Assembly: GCF_019175365.1 (NCBI RefSeq)
Contig: NZ_CP059572.1
Coordinates: 744,001 to 808,000, forward strand
Source of the DNA: Actinomadura graeca
Lineage (GTDB): Bacteria; Actinomycetota; Actinomycetes; Streptosporangiales; Streptosporangiaceae
Direction of reading: 5' to 3'
DNA length: 64,000 bases
Shown: in pieces, positions 21,209-31,167 of the stretch
Layout: the number at the start of each line of letters is the position of its first letter
How positions within the stretch are numbered: the first letter of the stretch is position 1
Made by a program: the position numbers and the translations under genes
The notes under the pieces: generated by a model
Databases searched by the model: none
What the model was told of the DNA's origin: nothing
Seen by the model: the letters and a program-made list of their open reading frames with translations, nothing else

Positions 21209-23020
21209 TCAGACCTCCTGGCTCGTCGTGCGGGCGGCCTGGCCGCCGGAGGCGTTCTGCGCCGTCCGGCGCAGCCGCTTGGCGTCGAGCCCGGACAGCG
21301 GATGGCCGCGGCCGAAGAAGTCGGTGCGCGACAGCAGCGCCACCATCGGCTTGGTGAAGAAGAACACCACGATGACGTCGATGAGCGTCGTCAGGCCCAT
21401 CGCGAACGCGAAGCCCCGCACGCCGCCGACCGCGAGGAAGTACAGGACCAGCGCGGCGAGGAACGTCACGGCGTCGGCGACGAGGATCGTCCGCCTCGCC
21501 CGTTTCCAGGCGTTCTCCACCGACGATCGCAGCTTGCGGCCGGCCCTCAGCTCGTCCCGGAGCCGTTCGAAGTACACGATGAACGAGTCCGCGGTGATGC
21601 CGATGGAGACGATCAGGCCGATGATGTGCGGCAGCGACAGCCGGAAGCCCATCCCCTCACCGAGGATCACCACCGAGATGTAGGTGATCGCGGACGCGAC
21701 GATCAGGCTGGACACCGCCACCAGGCCGAGGCCCCGGTAGTACAGCATGCAGTACAGGACCACCAGGCCGAGGCCGATGCCGCCGGCGATCAGGCCGCCC
21801 TCCAGCTGGTCGGCGCCGAGCGTGGACGACACCTCGTCGATGGAGCTCTGCGTGAACTCCAGGGGCAGCGCGCCGTACTTGAGCACGTTGGCCAGGTCGG
21901 TGGCGTACCGCTGGTTGAAGCTGTCGGGGGGGCCGTCGATGCTGGCGGTGCCGCCGGTGATCGCGCCCCGGTTGATGCTCGGAGCCGAGACGACCTGCCC
22001 GTCCAGGACGATCGCGATCTGGGACCGCGGGGAGCTGGGGCTCTGCTGGTAGGAGCGGTACGCCTCGGTGGTGACCTCGCCGAACTGGCGGCCGCCCTTG
22101 CCGTCGAACTTCAGCGACACCGACCAGCTCGCCTGGCCCTGCTGCGCGTCCGGCGGCATGGCGCTGGCGCCGTCGACGTTCTCGCCGAGGACCCGCACCG
22201 GCCCGAGGATGTACTTGGTGACCTGGCCGTTCTCTTCCTTCTGGTCGCAGGCGGCGACCCACTTGCGGTTCGGGTCGTTGGACCCGGGGGCCCGCTTGTC
22301 GCCGGTGTAGCAGTTGAGCGCCTCGAACTGCTTGATGACGGCCTTGTCGTCGATGCCGGTGTAGTCCTGCTGGGGGGCCTGCTGCTGCGGCGCCCCCGTC
22401 GGCAGGCCGGACGGCGCGGCCGAGGGCGAGGCGGACGGGGCACCCGACGGCGTCCCCGAGCCGGACGGCGTCGGGGTGGGCGCGGTGAGCGCCTGCGACA
22501 GCGCCCTCCCCCGCGGCGTCGCCGACGGCGAGGCGGAGGACGACGCCGAGGCGGACGGCGACGGGCTGGCCTTGTCGTCCTTCTTGCCCTTGCCCGGGCT
22601 CGCCGACGGCGCGGGCGCCGCCCCGGCCGCGGTGGGCTTGCCGTCCGCGACCGCGAACACCTGCCGGAACTGCAGCTTGGCCGTCGTGCCGATGAGCGAG
22701 ACGACGCGGCCCTGCCCCTCCCCCGGCACGTTGACGACGATGTTGTTGCTGCCCTGCTTGGCGACCTCCGCGTCGGAGACGCCGAGGCCGTTGACCCGCT
22801 GCGTCATGATCTTGACGGCCTGGTTCATCTGCGAGGCCGGCGGGTTCTTGCCCTTCTCGGTCTTGGCCGTGAGCGTGACGGTGGTCCCGCCGGCGAGGTC
22901 CAGCCCCAGCCTGGGCGTGGTCCGCCCCTGCAGGACCGCCACGCAGGCCAGCACTACCATGATCACAAGGAGCGCGAGGAGCGTGCGCCCTGGCTTGGGG
23001 ACATTGCTAGGCGGAGCCAC
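21209..23020 (-). CDS. secD: Protein translocase subunit SecD
   Basis: SecD is the large partner of SecF. The 603-residue protein has one N-terminal helix (about residues 12-30), the LGLDLAGGTTVTL segment, a large P1 head domain and five C-terminal helices with GFRLSLPHIIGLIVSIGI and TADSFIVYFERLRDELR. About 100 residues in the head (roughly 135-235) are low-complexity Ala/Pro/Ser sequence that is not part of the family core. yajC lies 43 bases upstream. Confidence 0.95.
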   Translation of the reverse strand: MAPPSNVPKPGRTLLALLVIMVVLACVAVLQGRTTPRLGLDLAGGTTVTLTAKTEKGKNPPASQMNQAVKIMTQRVNGLGVSDAEVAKQGSNNIVVNVPGEGQGRVVSLIGTTAKLQFRQVFAVADGKPTAAGAAPAPSASPGKGKKDDKASPSPSASASSSASPSATPRGRALSQALTAPTPTPSGSGTPSGAPSASPSAAPSGLPTGAPQQQAPQQDYTGIDDKAVIKQFEALNCYTGDKRAPGSNDPNRKWVAACDQKEENGQVTKYILGPVRVLGENVDGASAMPPDAQQGQASWSVSLKFDGKGGRQFGEVTTEAYRSYQQSPSSPRSQIAIVLDGQVVSAPSINRGAITGGTASIDGPPDSFNQRYATDLANVLKYGALPLEFTQSSIDEVSSTLGADQLEGGLIAGGIGLGLVVLYCMLYYRGLGLVAVSSLIVASAITYISVVILGEGMGFRLSLPHIIGLIVSIGITADSFIVYFERLRDELRAGRKLRSSVENAWKRARRTILVADAVTFLAALVLYFLAVGGVRGFAFAMGLTTLIDVIVVFFFTKPMVALLSRTDFFGRGHPLSGLDAKRLRRTAQNASGGQAARTTSQEV

Positions 23021-23063
23021 TGGTCGTCTTACTTCCCGTCTTGAGTTCGGTGCCGGAGGGGCG

Positions 23064-23612
23064 TCAGGCCGAGGGCTTCTCCGCGGCCTTCGCCTTCACC
23101 CGCACCCTCGGCTTGGACCCGGACTCCTCCGCCGCGGAGTCCTCTGCGGCGGCGGTCGCCCCCGCGCCCTTGGCGCCCTTGGCGTCGTCGCCGCCCTCGT
23201 CCTCGGCGTCCTTCGCGCCGGCCTCGTCCTTGGTGAGCTCGACGCGCCCGCCGTCGCCCTTCAGGTCGTCGTCGTCCTCGTCCTCGTCGAGCTCGTCGTC
23301 GACGTCCTCGGGCTCGTCGTCCTTGAGGACCTGCATGACGGCCTGCTTGACGAAGCGCACCTCGACGCCCGGGGCGATCTCCAGGAGCACCCCGTCGTCG
23401 TCAACCTCGACGACGGTCGCCCTCATACCACTGGTCGTCAGAACGCGCGCGCCGGGCTGCATGCGGTTCTGCATCTGCATCTGCTCTTTGCGGCGCCTGC
23501 TCTGCGGCCGGATCAGCAGGAAGTAGAAGACCAGGGGAACGGCGAGGAGAAGCAGCAGGTTGAAGGCCCCGCCGCCGCCCGATGACGCCGCGATAATCAT
23601 GTCGCTGCCCAT
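23064..23612 (-). CDS. yajC: Preprotein translocase subunit YajC
   Basis: This 182-residue protein has an N-terminal transmembrane helix (LLLLLAVPLVFYFLLIRPQ) followed by the YajC core (KEQMQMQNRMQPGARVLTTS). The C-terminal extension of about 90 residues is acidic (DDELDEDEDDDDLKGD), much longer than in enterobacterial YajC. YajC associates with SecDF. The ATG at 23612 has GGAAGG upstream; an ATG at 23600 (MIIAASS) is an alternative. It is the first gene of yajC-secD-secF and has its own promoter. Confidence 0.92.
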   Translation of the reverse strand: MGSDMIIAASSGGGGAFNLLLLLAVPLVFYFLLIRPQSRRRKEQMQMQNRMQPGARVLTTSGMRATVVEVDDDGVLLEIAPGVEVRFVKQAVMQVLKDDEPEDVDDELDEDEDDDDLKGDGGRVELTKDEAGAKDAEDEGGDDAKGAKGAGATAAAEDSAAEESGSKPRVRVKAKAAEKPSA

Positions 23613-23707
23613 TACTGGGGCATCCTTCCGATGTGGTTTGCCCAGCCTGTGGCCGGATCGGCCACTCCCACGGGACCGTCGGCTGGGGACGGTGAACCAA
23701 GTCCCGG

Positions 23708-23736
23708 AGTCTAGAGAGTACGCGAGACCCCGGCAA
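23708..23736 (-). promoter_or_regulatory. Promoter of the yajC-secDF operon
   Basis: On the minus strand TTGCCG (23731-23736) and TAGACT (23708-23713) are separated by exactly 17 bases, a good housekeeping sigma promoter. It lies about 96 bases upstream of the yajC start, within the 174-base gap after ruvB. Confidence 0.7.
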
Positions 23737-23786
23737 CGACGTGACGATCGGTGACGCCGGGAAGTTCCCAAGCCGTTATCAGATGA

Positions 23787-24854
23787 TCATCCTTCGGGCG
23801 GCGCGGGGTCCCCGTCCATCTCGAAGAGCGTCCCGGTCAGCGGCGCGGCGGGGGGCGGCGTCAGCCCCAGGTGCGCCCAGGCGGCGCCCGTCGCGACCCG
23901 GCCGCGCGGCGTGCGCGCCAGCAGCCCCTGCCGGACGAGGAAGGGCTCGGCGACGACCTCCACCGTCTCCGGCTCCTCCCCCACCGACACCGCCAGCGTC
24001 GACAGCCCCACCGGCCCCCCGCCGAACTTGCGCAGCAACGAGGCGAGGACGGCCCGGTCGAGGCGGTCCAGGCCCCGCTCGTCCACCTCGTAGAGGGTCA
24101 GCGCCGACCGCGCCAGGTCCCGGTCGATCACCCCGTCGGCGCGGACCTCGGCGTAGTCGCGGACGCGGCGCAGCAGCCGGTTGGCGATCCGGGGCGTGCC
24201 GCGGGACCGCCCGGCGATCTCGGCGGCGCCGTCGCCGCTGATCTCGACGTCCAGCAGCCGCGCCGACCGCCGGACGATCACCTCCAGCTCCGCGGGCTCG
24301 TAGAAGTCCATGTGCGCGACGAACCCGAAGCGGTCGCGCAGCGGCCCGGGCAGCATCCCCGCCCGGGTGGTGGCGCCCACCAGCGTGAACGGCGCGATGT
24401 CCAGGGGGATGGCGGTGGCGCCGGGGCCCTTGCCGACGACGACGTCGACCCGGAAGTCCTCCATCGCCATGTAGAGCATCTCCTCGGCGGGACGGGCCAG
24501 CCGGTGGATCTCGTCCAGGAACAGCACCTCGCCCTCGGCGAGGGTGGACAGCACCGCCGCGAGGTCGCCCGCCCGCTCGATCGCCGGGCCGGAGGAGATC
24601 CGCAGCGGCTGCCCCAGCTCCGCCGCGATGATCATGGCGAGGGTGGTCTTGCCCAGGCCGGGCCCGCCCGACAGCAGCACGTGGTCGGGCGTGCGGCCGC
24701 GGCCCAGCGCGCCGTGCAGGACCAGCGACAGCTGCTCGCGCACCCGCTCCTGCCCGACGAAGTCGCCGAGCCTCTTCGGCCGGAGCGCGGCCTCGATCAC
24801 CTGCTCCTCGGCGCCGTCGGCGTCGGCGGAGACGAGCCGCTCGTCCTCGCTCAT
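23787..24854 (-). CDS. ruvB: Holliday junction branch migration ATPase RuvB
   Basis: RuvB is the AAA+ motor of RuvAB branch migration. The 355-residue protein has Walker [10 protein letters not shown], Walker [10 protein letters not shown], sensor 1 GATTRAG, the arginine finger region PLRDRFGF and the C-terminal winged helix. The ATG at 24854 overlaps the ruvA stop by four bases. The tail of about 10 residues after the winged helix is Pro-rich. Confidence 0.96.
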   Translation of the reverse strand: MSEDERLVSADADGAEEQVIEAALRPKRLGDFVGQERVREQLSLVLHGALGRGRTPDHVLLSGGPGLGKTTLAMIIAAELGQPLRISSGPAIERAGDLAAVLSTLAEGEVLFLDEIHRLARPAEEMLYMAMEDFRVDVVVGKGPGATAIPLDIAPFTLVGATTRAGMLPGPLRDRFGFVAHMDFYEPAELEVIVRRSARLLDVEISGDGAAEIAGRSRGTPRIANRLLRRVRDYAEVRADGVIDRDLARSALTLYEVDERGLDRLDRAVLASLLRKFGGGPVGLSTLAVSVGEEPETVEVVAEPFLVRQGLLARTPRGRVATGAAWAHLGLTPPPAAPLTGTLFEMDGDPAPPEG

Positions 24855-25456
24855 CTGCTGAGCTTCTTCAGCGCGGCCTTGAGCAGCGCCGCCACCGGCG
24901 GCGCCTCGGCGCCGTCCAGGTCGGCGGCGACGGCGTCCACGGCGGCGTCGGCGTCCTTGGCCGACCAGCCGAGGTTGATCAGGCCGGTCTGGACCTGCCC
25001 GCGCCACGCCTCCCCGCGCGCGGGCGCCCGCACGTCGCCCGCGCCGTCGCCGGACGGGCCGCCCAGCCGGTCCTTCAGCTCCAGGACGATGCGCTGCGCG
25101 CCCTTCTTGCCGATGCCGGGCACCTTGGTGAGCGCGGCCAGGTCCTCGGCCGCCACGGCGTGGCGGAGCGCGTTGGGCGTGTGGACGGCGAGCATGGCCA
25201 GCGCCAGGCGCGGCCCGACGCCGCTCGCCGTCTGGAGCAGCTCGAACACCACGCGCTCGTCGTCGTCGGCGAACCCGAACAGGGTGAGGGAGTCCTCCCG
25301 GACGACCAGGGAGGTCGGCACGGTGGCGCTGTCGCCGATCCGGAGCCCGGCGAGGGTGGCGGGGGTGCACTGCACCGCGAAGCCGACGCCGTGGACGTCG
25401 ATCACCGCCCCGTCGGGCCCGGCGGCGGCGACCTGGCCGCTGACGAAGGCGATCAC
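24851..25456 (-). CDS. ruvA: Holliday junction DNA helicase subunit RuvA
   Basis: RuvA binds four-way junctions and loads RuvB. The 201-residue protein has the N-terminal OB domain ([17 protein letters not shown]), the tandem helix-hairpin-helix domain ([30 protein letters not shown]) and the C-terminal RuvB-contacting three-helix domain. The GTG at 25456 overlaps the ruvC stop (GTGA). Confidence 0.96.
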   Translation of the reverse strand: MIAFVSGQVAAAGPDGAVIDVHGVGFAVQCTPATLAGLRIGDSATVPTSLVVREDSLTLFGFADDDERVVFELLQTASGVGPRLALAMLAVHTPNALRHAVAAEDLAALTKVPGIGKKGAQRIVLELKDRLGGPSGDGAGDVRAPARGEAWRGQVQTGLINLGWSAKDADAAVDAVAADLDGAEAPPVAALLKAALKKLSR

Positions 25457-26028
25457 TCGGGGGTCCCTCCTCTGGTCCGGGCGGCGAGCCGCTCGCGCTC
25501 GGCCCTGGCCGCCTCCTCGATCCGCGACGTGCGGGCCGCGTCCAGGCGCCGCCGGGGCCCGCCGCGCCACACGTGGCAGATGGCGAGCGCCAGGGCGTCG
25601 GCGGCGTCGGCGGGCCGCGGCGCGTCGTCCAGGCCCAGCAGGCGCGTGACCATATGCGTCACCTGCGCCTTGTCCGCGCGGCCGTTGCCGGTGACCGCGG
25701 CCTTGGCCTCGCTGGGGGTGTGCAGGGCGACCGGCAGGCCGCGGCGGGCGGCGGCGAGCATGGCGATCCCGGCGGCCTGGGCGGTGCCCATCACGGTGCG
25801 GACGTTGTGCTGGGAGAACACGCGCTCGACGGCCACGGCGTCCGGGGCCAGCTCGTCCATCAGCGCCTCGATGCCCCGTTCGACGCCGAGCAGGCGCAGG
25901 GCGTGGTCGTCGTCGGGCGGCGTCCGCACGACCGACACGTGCACGAGGCTGAGCCGCCTCCCGGGGGCGCCCTCGACGACGCCCACCCCGCACCGGGTGA
26001 GCCCGGGGTCCACCCCCATCACCCGCAC
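25453..26028 (-). CDS. ruvC: Crossover junction endonuclease RuvC
   Basis: RuvC resolves Holliday junctions. The 191-residue protein starts [18 protein letters not shown] with the first catalytic aspartate, then VAVERVF with the catalytic glutamate, and ends the core with [13 protein letters not shown], carrying the last acidic pair. The GTG at 26028 is chosen because GAAGGAG lies five bases upstream; the in-frame ATG at 26046 has no such site. The C-terminus has a basic extension ([19 protein letters not shown]). Confidence 0.95.
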   Translation of the reverse strand: MRVMGVDPGLTRCGVGVVEGAPGRRLSLVHVSVVRTPPDDDHALRLLGVERGIEALMDELAPDAVAVERVFSQHNVRTVMGTAQAAGIAMLAAARRGLPVALHTPSEAKAAVTGNGRADKAQVTHMVTRLLGLDDAPRPADAADALALAICHVWRGGPRRRLDAARTSRIEEAARAERERLAARTRGGTPE

Positions 26029-26141
26029 GGCCGCTCCTTCGATCATCTGTTCGGCCGACACGCTACCAAGCGGCGCCGCGCCCCGTTCACGTGCGGCGCG
26101 GCGTGTCCCGGAAGTCCGCCTCGAACCTCCGGCCGGGCGCC

Positions 26142-26897
26142 TCAGGCGTCGATCTGCTCCATGATCTCGTCGGAGACGTCGAAGTTGGCGTAGACGTCCT
26201 GGACGTCGTCGGAGTCCTCCAGGGCGTCCAGGAGGCGGAAGACCCGCTTGGCGTTGTCCTCGTCGAGCGGGACGGTGACGCTCGGCAGGAACTTGCTCTC
26301 GGCCGACTCGTAGTCGATGCCGGCGTCCTGGAGGGCGCTGCGGACGGCGACCAGGTCGCCCGCCTCGCTGACGACCTCGAAGTTCTCCTCGTCGAGGTCG
26401 TTGACCTCCTCGGCGCCCGCGTCCAGCACCGCCATCATCAGGTCGTCCTCGCCCACGCCCGCCTTCGGGACGATGACGACGCCCTTGCGGTTGAACATGT
26501 AGGAGACCGAGCCCGGGTCGGCGAGGGAGCCGCCGTTGCGGGTGAGGGCCACCCGGACCTCCGAGGCGGCCCGGTTGCGGTTGTCGGTCAAGCACTCGAT
26601 GAGCACGGCGACACCGCCGGGGGCGTAGCCCTCGTAGGTGATGTTCTGCCAGTCGGCGCCGCCCGCCTCCTCACCGGCGCCGCGCTTGCGCGCGCGCTCG
26701 ATGTTGTCGTTGGGGACGGAGTTCTTCTTCGCCTTGTAGATCGCGTCGTACAGGGTGGGGTTCGCGTCGGGGTCGCCGCCGCCGGTGCGGGCCGCCACCT
26801 CGATGTTCTTGATCAGCTTGGCGAAGAGCTTGCCCCGCTTGGCGTCGAGGGCCGCCTTCTTGTGCTTGGTCGTCGCCCATTTGGAATGGCCGGACAT
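26142..26897 (-). CDS. YebC/PmpR family protein
   Basis: This 251-residue protein has the YebC signature [18 protein letters not shown] at its N-terminus, followed by [19 protein letters not shown] and the acidic C-terminal domains. The family contains DNA-binding transcriptional regulators and, by recent work, factors that help ribosomes translate proline-rich stretches. Which applies here is not known. It lies three bases after pdxT and upstream of ruvC by 113 bases, the usual order. Confidence 0.94.
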   Translation of the reverse strand: MSGHSKWATTKHKKAALDAKRGKLFAKLIKNIEVAARTGGGDPDANPTLYDAIYKAKKNSVPNDNIERARKRGAGEEAGGADWQNITYEGYAPGGVAVLIECLTDNRNRAASEVRVALTRNGGSLADPGSVSYMFNRKGVVIVPKAGVGEDDLMMAVLDAGAEEVNDLDEENFEVVSEAGDLVAVRSALQDAGIDYESAESKFLPSVTVPLDEDNAKRVFRLLDALEDSDDVQDVYANFDVSDEIMEQIDA

Positions 26898-26900
26898 CTG

Positions 26901-27518
26901 TCAATCCTCCTCGGTCGCCCGGCGCACCAGATCGGCGAAGTAGTGGTGCACGCGGAAGTCGCCCGTCAGTTCAGGGTGGAAGGCGGTCGCCATGAGGCGG
27001 CCTTGACGGACGGCGACGATCCTACCGGCGTTCGGACCGCCCTCGGCGCGTCCGAGCACCTCGACGGCGTCGCCGACGGACTCGACCCACGGGGCGCGGA
27101 TGAAAACGGCGTGGAACGGCGCTCCGTCCATTCCGGTCAGCGGAACGTCCGCCTCGAAGGAGTCCACCTGGCGGCCGAAGGCGTTGCGCCGCACGGTCAT
27201 GTCGATCCCGCCGACGGTCTCCTGGCCGGCCACGCCGTCGCGGATCCGGTCGGCGAGCATGATCATGCCGGCGCAGGAGCCGTAGGCGGGCATCCCGGCC
27301 TCGATCCGCTTGCGCAGCGGCTCCAGCAGGTCGAACGCGCGGGCCAGCCGCCACATCGCGGTGGACTCGCCGCCGGGCAGGACCAGGCCGTCCACGCGCT
27401 CCAGTTCCTCGGGGCGGCGCACGTCGAGGGCCCGCGCGCCCGCGGCCTCCAGCGCCCGGGCGTGTTCGCGCACGTCGCCCTGGAGGGCGAGCACTCCGAT
27501 CGTCGGCACAGCAGTCAC
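26901..27518 (-). CDS. pdxT: PLP synthase glutaminase subunit PdxT
   Basis: PdxT releases ammonia from glutamine for the PdxS synthase in vitamin B6 synthesis. The 205-residue protein has [12 protein letters not shown], the PGGESTAMW glycine-rich loop, the nucleophile cysteine in YGSCAGMI and the catalytic pair in ATAFHPEL. The GTG at 27518 is preferred because GGAAGG lies seven bases upstream and the sequence then matches the family N-terminus. Unusually it is separated from pdxS by another gene. Confidence 0.95.
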   Translation of the reverse strand: MTAVPTIGVLALQGDVREHARALEAAGARALDVRRPEELERVDGLVLPGGESTAMWRLARAFDLLEPLRKRIEAGMPAYGSCAGMIMLADRIRDGVAGQETVGGIDMTVRRNAFGRQVDSFEADVPLTGMDGAPFHAVFIRAPWVESVGDAVEVLGRAEGGPNAGRIVAVRQGRLMATAFHPELTGDFRVHHYFADLVRRATEED

Positions 27519-27610
27519 GTATGAACCTTCCGGGGGCGGCGGGGGGCGCTTCAACGGCGGACGTCACATACAACGTTCCAGGACGTCGCGGATCTTCCGC
27601 CAGGACGTGG

Positions 27611-28225
27611 TCAGGCGTGCTTGAAGCGGCGCAGCGGGAGCTCCAGCGGCAGGAAGCCGTCCTTGCCGCGGTGGGCGATGCCGCGGCCGAACATGTGCTC
27701 CTCCGCGAGCGCCAGCCCGAACTCCTCCGGGTCGAAGGGCAGCGGCACGTCGGCTCCGCCCTCGTCGATGGGCCGCCAGAACGGCGCCTCGGCGGGCAGC
27801 CGCTCGCCCTGGTCGACGATGACGCCGTCCTCGGCTGTCACGAAGACGTCCCGGCGCAGCTCACCGGACTCGTACCAGCGGAACCAGCACCCGCGGATGA
27901 CGTTGTGCAGGACGAGCACGCCGCAGTGCGAGCCCGGCAGGGCCGCCGCGGCCGTGTCGGCGATCCGGCGGGCGTCGTCGTCGAGGCAGAACAGCCGCCG
28001 GTCGCACAGCAGCAGCGCCCGCTCGAACGCGCCGACGAACAGCTCGTCCTCGTACGGCCACAACGCGAAATCCAGGACGGTGTCACCGGTCTCGGTGAGG
28101 CTGTCCGCCGGATAGAGTCCGCGGGCTATGGCCGCGGCGGCGTCCGGATCGGCCACCAGGCCCGGCCGGAACACCTCGGTTGGTTCACCCGCGCTCGCGC
28201 ATGCCAGCGCGACCGACCAAGCCAT
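27611..28225 (-). CDS. DUF6928-like protein between pdxS and pdxT
   Basis: This 204-residue protein has no enzyme motif or membrane helix. It starts MAWSVALACASAGEP. A middle stretch LHNVIRGCWFRWYESGELRR, then DGVIVDQGERLPAEAPFWRP and PLPFDPEEFGLALAEE, resembles my recollection of the DUF6928 family pattern of a Trp-rich strand, an acidic Gly turn and PLPFxPxE. Function is unknown. The ATG at 28225 follows a strong GGGAGGGGAG. It sits between pdxS (270 bases upstream) and pdxT (92 bases downstream), which are adjacent in related actinomycetes. Its leader holds a T-box-like sequence. Confidence 0.6.
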   Translation of the reverse strand: MAWSVALACASAGEPTEVFRPGLVADPDAAAAIARGLYPADSLTETGDTVLDFALWPYEDELFVGAFERALLLCDRRLFCLDDDARRIADTAAAALPGSHCGVLVLHNVIRGCWFRWYESGELRRDVFVTAEDGVIVDQGERLPAEAPFWRPIDEGGADVPLPFDPEEFGLALAEEHMFGRGIAHRGKDGFLPLELPLRRFKHA

Positions 28226-28495
28226 GCTCTCCCCTCCCACGGCCGGGCGCCGCCACAACCCCGGGGCACCTCCCAGAACCCCGCGGTACCACCTGTCACC
28301 GGACGATGTCCCCACACCATCCGGGTCCGGGTGTCGCCCTGAGGGAATCGACCCAGACCCCCCAGAACTACTTTTACCGGCCGCGTCGCCAGCGTAATCC
28401 CTCCCGCCTGGCTCTGTAGAGGGGGGACCGGAAGTAATCGCCCGGCGGCCCGGCCGGACGATCACCTCACGGGCCCGCGGCGCGGCCGGGACGGG
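28226..28495. other. Intergenic region between pdxS and the DUF6928-like gene
   Basis: This 270-base gap holds the T-box-like element, a possible -10 (TACGCT near 28393 on the minus strand) and G/C-rich stems close to the pdxS end (28441-28460). I see no further coding sequence in it. Confidence 0.5.
28281..28378 (-). promoter_or_regulatory. T-box-like element in the DUF6928-like gene leader
   Basis: On the minus strand GGTGGTACCGCGG (28281-28293) matches the core of the T-box antiterminator/antisequestrator, including the UGGU that would pair with a tRNA ACCA end. Upstream, GGTAAAAGTAG (28368-28378) resembles the AGUA-type motif near the base of T-box stem I. Between them two stems are possible (GGGTC.../...GACCC and CCGGATG/CATC-CCGG). 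The spacing of about 75 bases is shorter than in known T-boxes, and I see no certain specifier codon. The AAAAGTAG could instead be part of a promoter. Confidence 0.35.
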
Positions 28496-29413
28496 TCACC
28501 AGCCGCGGCCGGCGAACTTCTGGTCCTCGCCGAGGGAGGCGGCGCTGATACCCACCATGGCCTCGCCGAGGCCCCGGGAGACCTTGGCGATCACGTCGGG
28601 GTCGTCGTGGAAGGTGGTGGCCTTGACGATCGCCTCGGCCCGCTGCGCGGGGTTGCCGGACTTGAAGATGCCGGAGCCGACGAACACGCCCTCGGCGCCG
28701 AGCTGCATCATCATCGCGGCGTCCGCTGGGGTGGCGATCCCGCCGGCGGTGAACAGCACGACGGGCAGCTTCCCGGCCGCCGCGACCTCCTTGACCAGCT
28801 CGTAGGGCGCCTGGAGCTCCTTGGCGGCGACGTACAGCTCGTCCTCGGGCAGCGACCGCAGCCGGCGGATCTCCTGCCGGATCCGGCGCATGTGGGTCGT
28901 GGCGTTCGAGACGTCGCCGGTGCCGGCCTCGCCCTTGGAGCGGATCATCGCCGCGCCCTCGGTGATGCGGCGCAGCGCCTCGCCGAGGCTCGTCGCGCCG
29001 CACACGAACGGCACGGTGAACGCCCACTTGTCGATGTGGTTGTCGTAGTCGGCCGGGGTGAGCACCTCGGACTCGTCGACGTAGTCGACGCCGAGGGCCT
29101 GGAGCACCCGCGCCTCGACGAAGTGGCCGATGCGGGCCTTGGCCATCACCGGGATGGACACCGCGGAGATGATCCCGTCGATCATGTCGGGGTCGCTCAT
29201 CCGGGAGATGCCGCCCTCGGCGCGGATGTCGGCGGGCACCCGCTCCAGGGCCATGACCGCCACGGCGCCGGCGTCCTCGGCGATCTTCGCCTGGTCGGGC
29301 GTGACGACGTCCATGATCACGCCGCCCTTGAGCATCTCCGCCATGCCGCGCTTGACGCGGGCGGTCCCGGTCTCGGGCGCGGCGTTCTCGGGGGCGGGAC
29401 TGGAAGTTGACAC
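28496..29413 (-). CDS. pdxS: Pyridoxal 5'-phosphate synthase subunit PdxS
   Basis: PdxS makes PLP from ribose 5-phosphate, glyceraldehyde 3-phosphate and ammonia delivered by PdxT. The 305-residue TIM-barrel protein has [20 protein letters not shown], the active-site lysine in [11 protein letters not shown], the [14 protein letters not shown] stretch, and [15 protein letters not shown] prefer the GTG at 29413, because GAGG lies 8 bases upstream; the in-frame ATG at 29419 almost overlaps that ribosome-binding site. Length is normal. Confidence 0.95.
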   Translation of the reverse strand: MSTSSPAPENAAPETGTARVKRGMAEMLKGGVIMDVVTPDQAKIAEDAGAVAVMALERVPADIRAEGGISRMSDPDMIDGIISAVSIPVMAKARIGHFVEARVLQALGVDYVDESEVLTPADYDNHIDKWAFTVPFVCGATSLGEALRRITEGAAMIRSKGEAGTGDVSNATTHMRRIRQEIRRLRSLPEDELYVAAKELQAPYELVKEVAAAGKLPVVLFTAGGIATPADAAMMMQLGAEGVFVGSGIFKSGNPAQRAEAIVKATTFHDDPDVIAKVSRGLGEAMVGISAASLGEDQKFAGRGW

Positions 29414-29534
29414 GGGCATTTCCTCACATGGGCGGTCGGCAGGTCCCTTCCATGGTATTGCCTGCTCGGGCGACCGCTCGACCCGGCAGAGTGTCAGCAC
29501 GGGGCCGCTCCGGCTTACGGAGTGACCGCCCGCG

Positions 29535-30569
29535 CTAGGGGATGCGGGGCTTGCCGTCGTTCAGCAGGACGACCCAGACCTGCCCGGGCGCGAAGCCGAT
29601 CGGCTTGCCGTCGGGGGTGGTGTAGGTGGTGCCCTGCGCCTCCGTGGGCCGCGACCATCGCGCCTGGTAGGACTTGCCGTCGCGCAGGACGAGCGCGCGG
29701 CCGGTGCCGGTCGTGTGGATCAGGGGGGTGTAGCTGCCGAGGAAGTCATGGAAGGGGGAGCGGGTCGTCCGGGCGTACTGGACGACGATCGTCCGGCCGC
29801 CGAGCCGCCCGCCCTCGGCCGCGAGGTCGGGCCGCCCGCCCCAGCTCGCCAGCCAGCGGCGCTGCGCGGCCGACCAGGTGAAGCCCATGGTGGCGGCCGG
29901 CCACCGGGCGGTGAAGGACCGGGTGGGCCTGCCGCCCTCGGGCGCCGGGCCGAAGCGGAAGCCGATGTCGCGGGGCGGCCCGGCCTGGGGCGCCTGCTTG
30001 AGGAGGTTCCTCGGGTCGGCGTAGAGGTTGTACGGGATGGGCTTGGGCCCGGCGCGGAAGTAGGCGGCGCCGCCGTTGTCCTGGGAAATGTCGTACACCG
30101 GCGCCTCGCGGATGTACTTCTTCATCTTGCTCTGGACGCCGGAGAAGGCGAAGGCGGGGCGGCCGAACTGCGGCAGGATGTGCAGGTCGGAGATGCGGGC
30201 GCTGCGGACGGGCCCGACCCGCCGCGGCAGCCGGGACGAGTAGACCGCCATGAGCCGCGTCTCGCCGCCCTCGACCTGCTCGACGTAGACGATGTCGGCG
30301 GCCGACACCCCGGACTGCGGCAGCGCCGGGGCCGTGTTCTCGATCTTGACGGCGAGCACCGGGTTCCGCAGGCCGGTCCTGCCTCCGGTGAAGGGATGCG
30401 TCGCGGGCGCCGCGGCGCCGGACGGCCCGGTCCCCCCGGCGTGCGGCGGCGCGGCGCCCTCGGGGCCGCGGTCATCGGAGCAGGCGGCGAGGCCGCCGGC
30501 GAGGGCGGTGAGGGCCGCGATCCCCGCGGCCGTCCTGCCCCGGAGGGCTGTCTCCCGCGCGATTCGCAC
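29535..30569 (-). CDS. DUF3048 lipoprotein
   Basis: This is a 344-residue exported protein. The signal peptide (basic start, [17 protein letters not shown]) ends in a lipobox LAAC at about residue 30, so it is probably anchored as a lipoprotein. The mature part has a Pro/Gly-rich linker and the DUF3048 (YerB-like) domain with [31 protein letters not shown] and PAFAFSGVQ. The role is unknown; YerB-type proteins are implicated in cell-envelope processes. It lies upstream of pdxS on the same strand. Confidence 0.87.
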   Translation of the reverse strand: MRIARETALRGRTAAGIAALTALAGGLAACSDDRGPEGAAPPHAGGTGPSGAAAPATHPFTGGRTGLRNPVLAVKIENTAPALPQSGVSAADIVYVEQVEGGETRLMAVYSSRLPRRVGPVRSARISDLHILPQFGRPAFAFSGVQSKMKKYIREAPVYDISQDNGGAAYFRAGPKPIPYNLYADPRNLLKQAPQAGPPRDIGFRFGPAPEGGRPTRSFTARWPAATMGFTWSAAQRRWLASWGGRPDLAAEGGRLGGRTIVVQYARTTRSPFHDFLGSYTPLIHTTGTGRALVLRDGKSYQARWSRPTEAQGTTYTTPDGKPIGFAPGQVWVVLLNDGKPRIP

Positions 30570-30614
30570 GATACGGGCCTCCCTTGACGGTCTGCCCGAG
30601 ACTAGCGAACCGTC

Positions 30615-31157
30615 TTAAATGCCCGGTGGGGAGTCGTCAATCTCGAAGAAACCGGGCAGCGGCGCGCGCCCGGCGAGCGGCAGCACCCGGATGAGCATCT
30701 TGCGGCGCGCGATGCGGGCCTGCGAGACGGCGTCGTTGTAGAAGCTGCGGGCGTAGGCGACCTTCGCGGCGGCCGAGGACAGCTCCTCCAGGACGGCCGT
30801 CCCGGCCTCTCCCCCCTTGGCGCCGAGCGTGCTGGCGAACTCGGGCTGGCCGACGACCGCGCGCAGCGCCCGGGACAGGTCGCTCTCGGCGAACTCCCGG
30901 TTCTCGGCGTCGGCGGTGCGGGCCTCGTGCGCCGCGGTCGCCAGCACCAGGCTGGTCGCCGGGTCCAGCAGCCGGGAGGCGGCCAGTTCCAGGGCGGCGG
31001 CGGCGCGGCGGACGAGCGCGGCGTCCAGCGCGGCGCGGGCGGTCTCGACCCGGACGTGGAGCCTGTCCAGGCGGGTGGCGCGCCACGAGACGTACACGGC
31101 GGCCAGGAAGGCGACGGAGATCCAGAAGAGGACGTCGATGATCCAGTCGTAGGACAT
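30615..31157 (-). CDS. LemA-like membrane-anchored helical protein
   Basis: This 180-residue protein has one N-terminal transmembrane helix (about residues 5-26) followed by a long alpha-helical, Ala/Glu/Arg-rich domain. The stretch VAYARSFYNDAVSQARIARR resembles the LemA signature, and the helical layout agrees. The rest is divergent, so the assignment is moderate. It lies 10 bases after pimA and precedes the DUF3048 gene by 45 bases, and may be the last gene of the pgsA-patA-pimA unit. Confidence 0.6.
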   Translation of the reverse strand: MSYDWIIDVLFWISVAFLAAVYVSWRATRLDRLHVRVETARAALDAALVRRAAAALELAASRLLDPATSLVLATAAHEARTADAENREFAESDLSRALRAVVGQPEFASTLGAKGGEAGTAVLEELSSAAAKVAYARSFYNDAVSQARIARRKMLIRVLPLAGRAPLPGFFEIDDSPPGI

Positions 31158-31167
31158 CCGCGGCCTC

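Noticed and set aside
29420..29534. Possible riboswitch upstream of pdxS
   Set aside because: The 115-base gap contains no recognisable riboswitch core; only a weak -10 (TACCAT) is seen.
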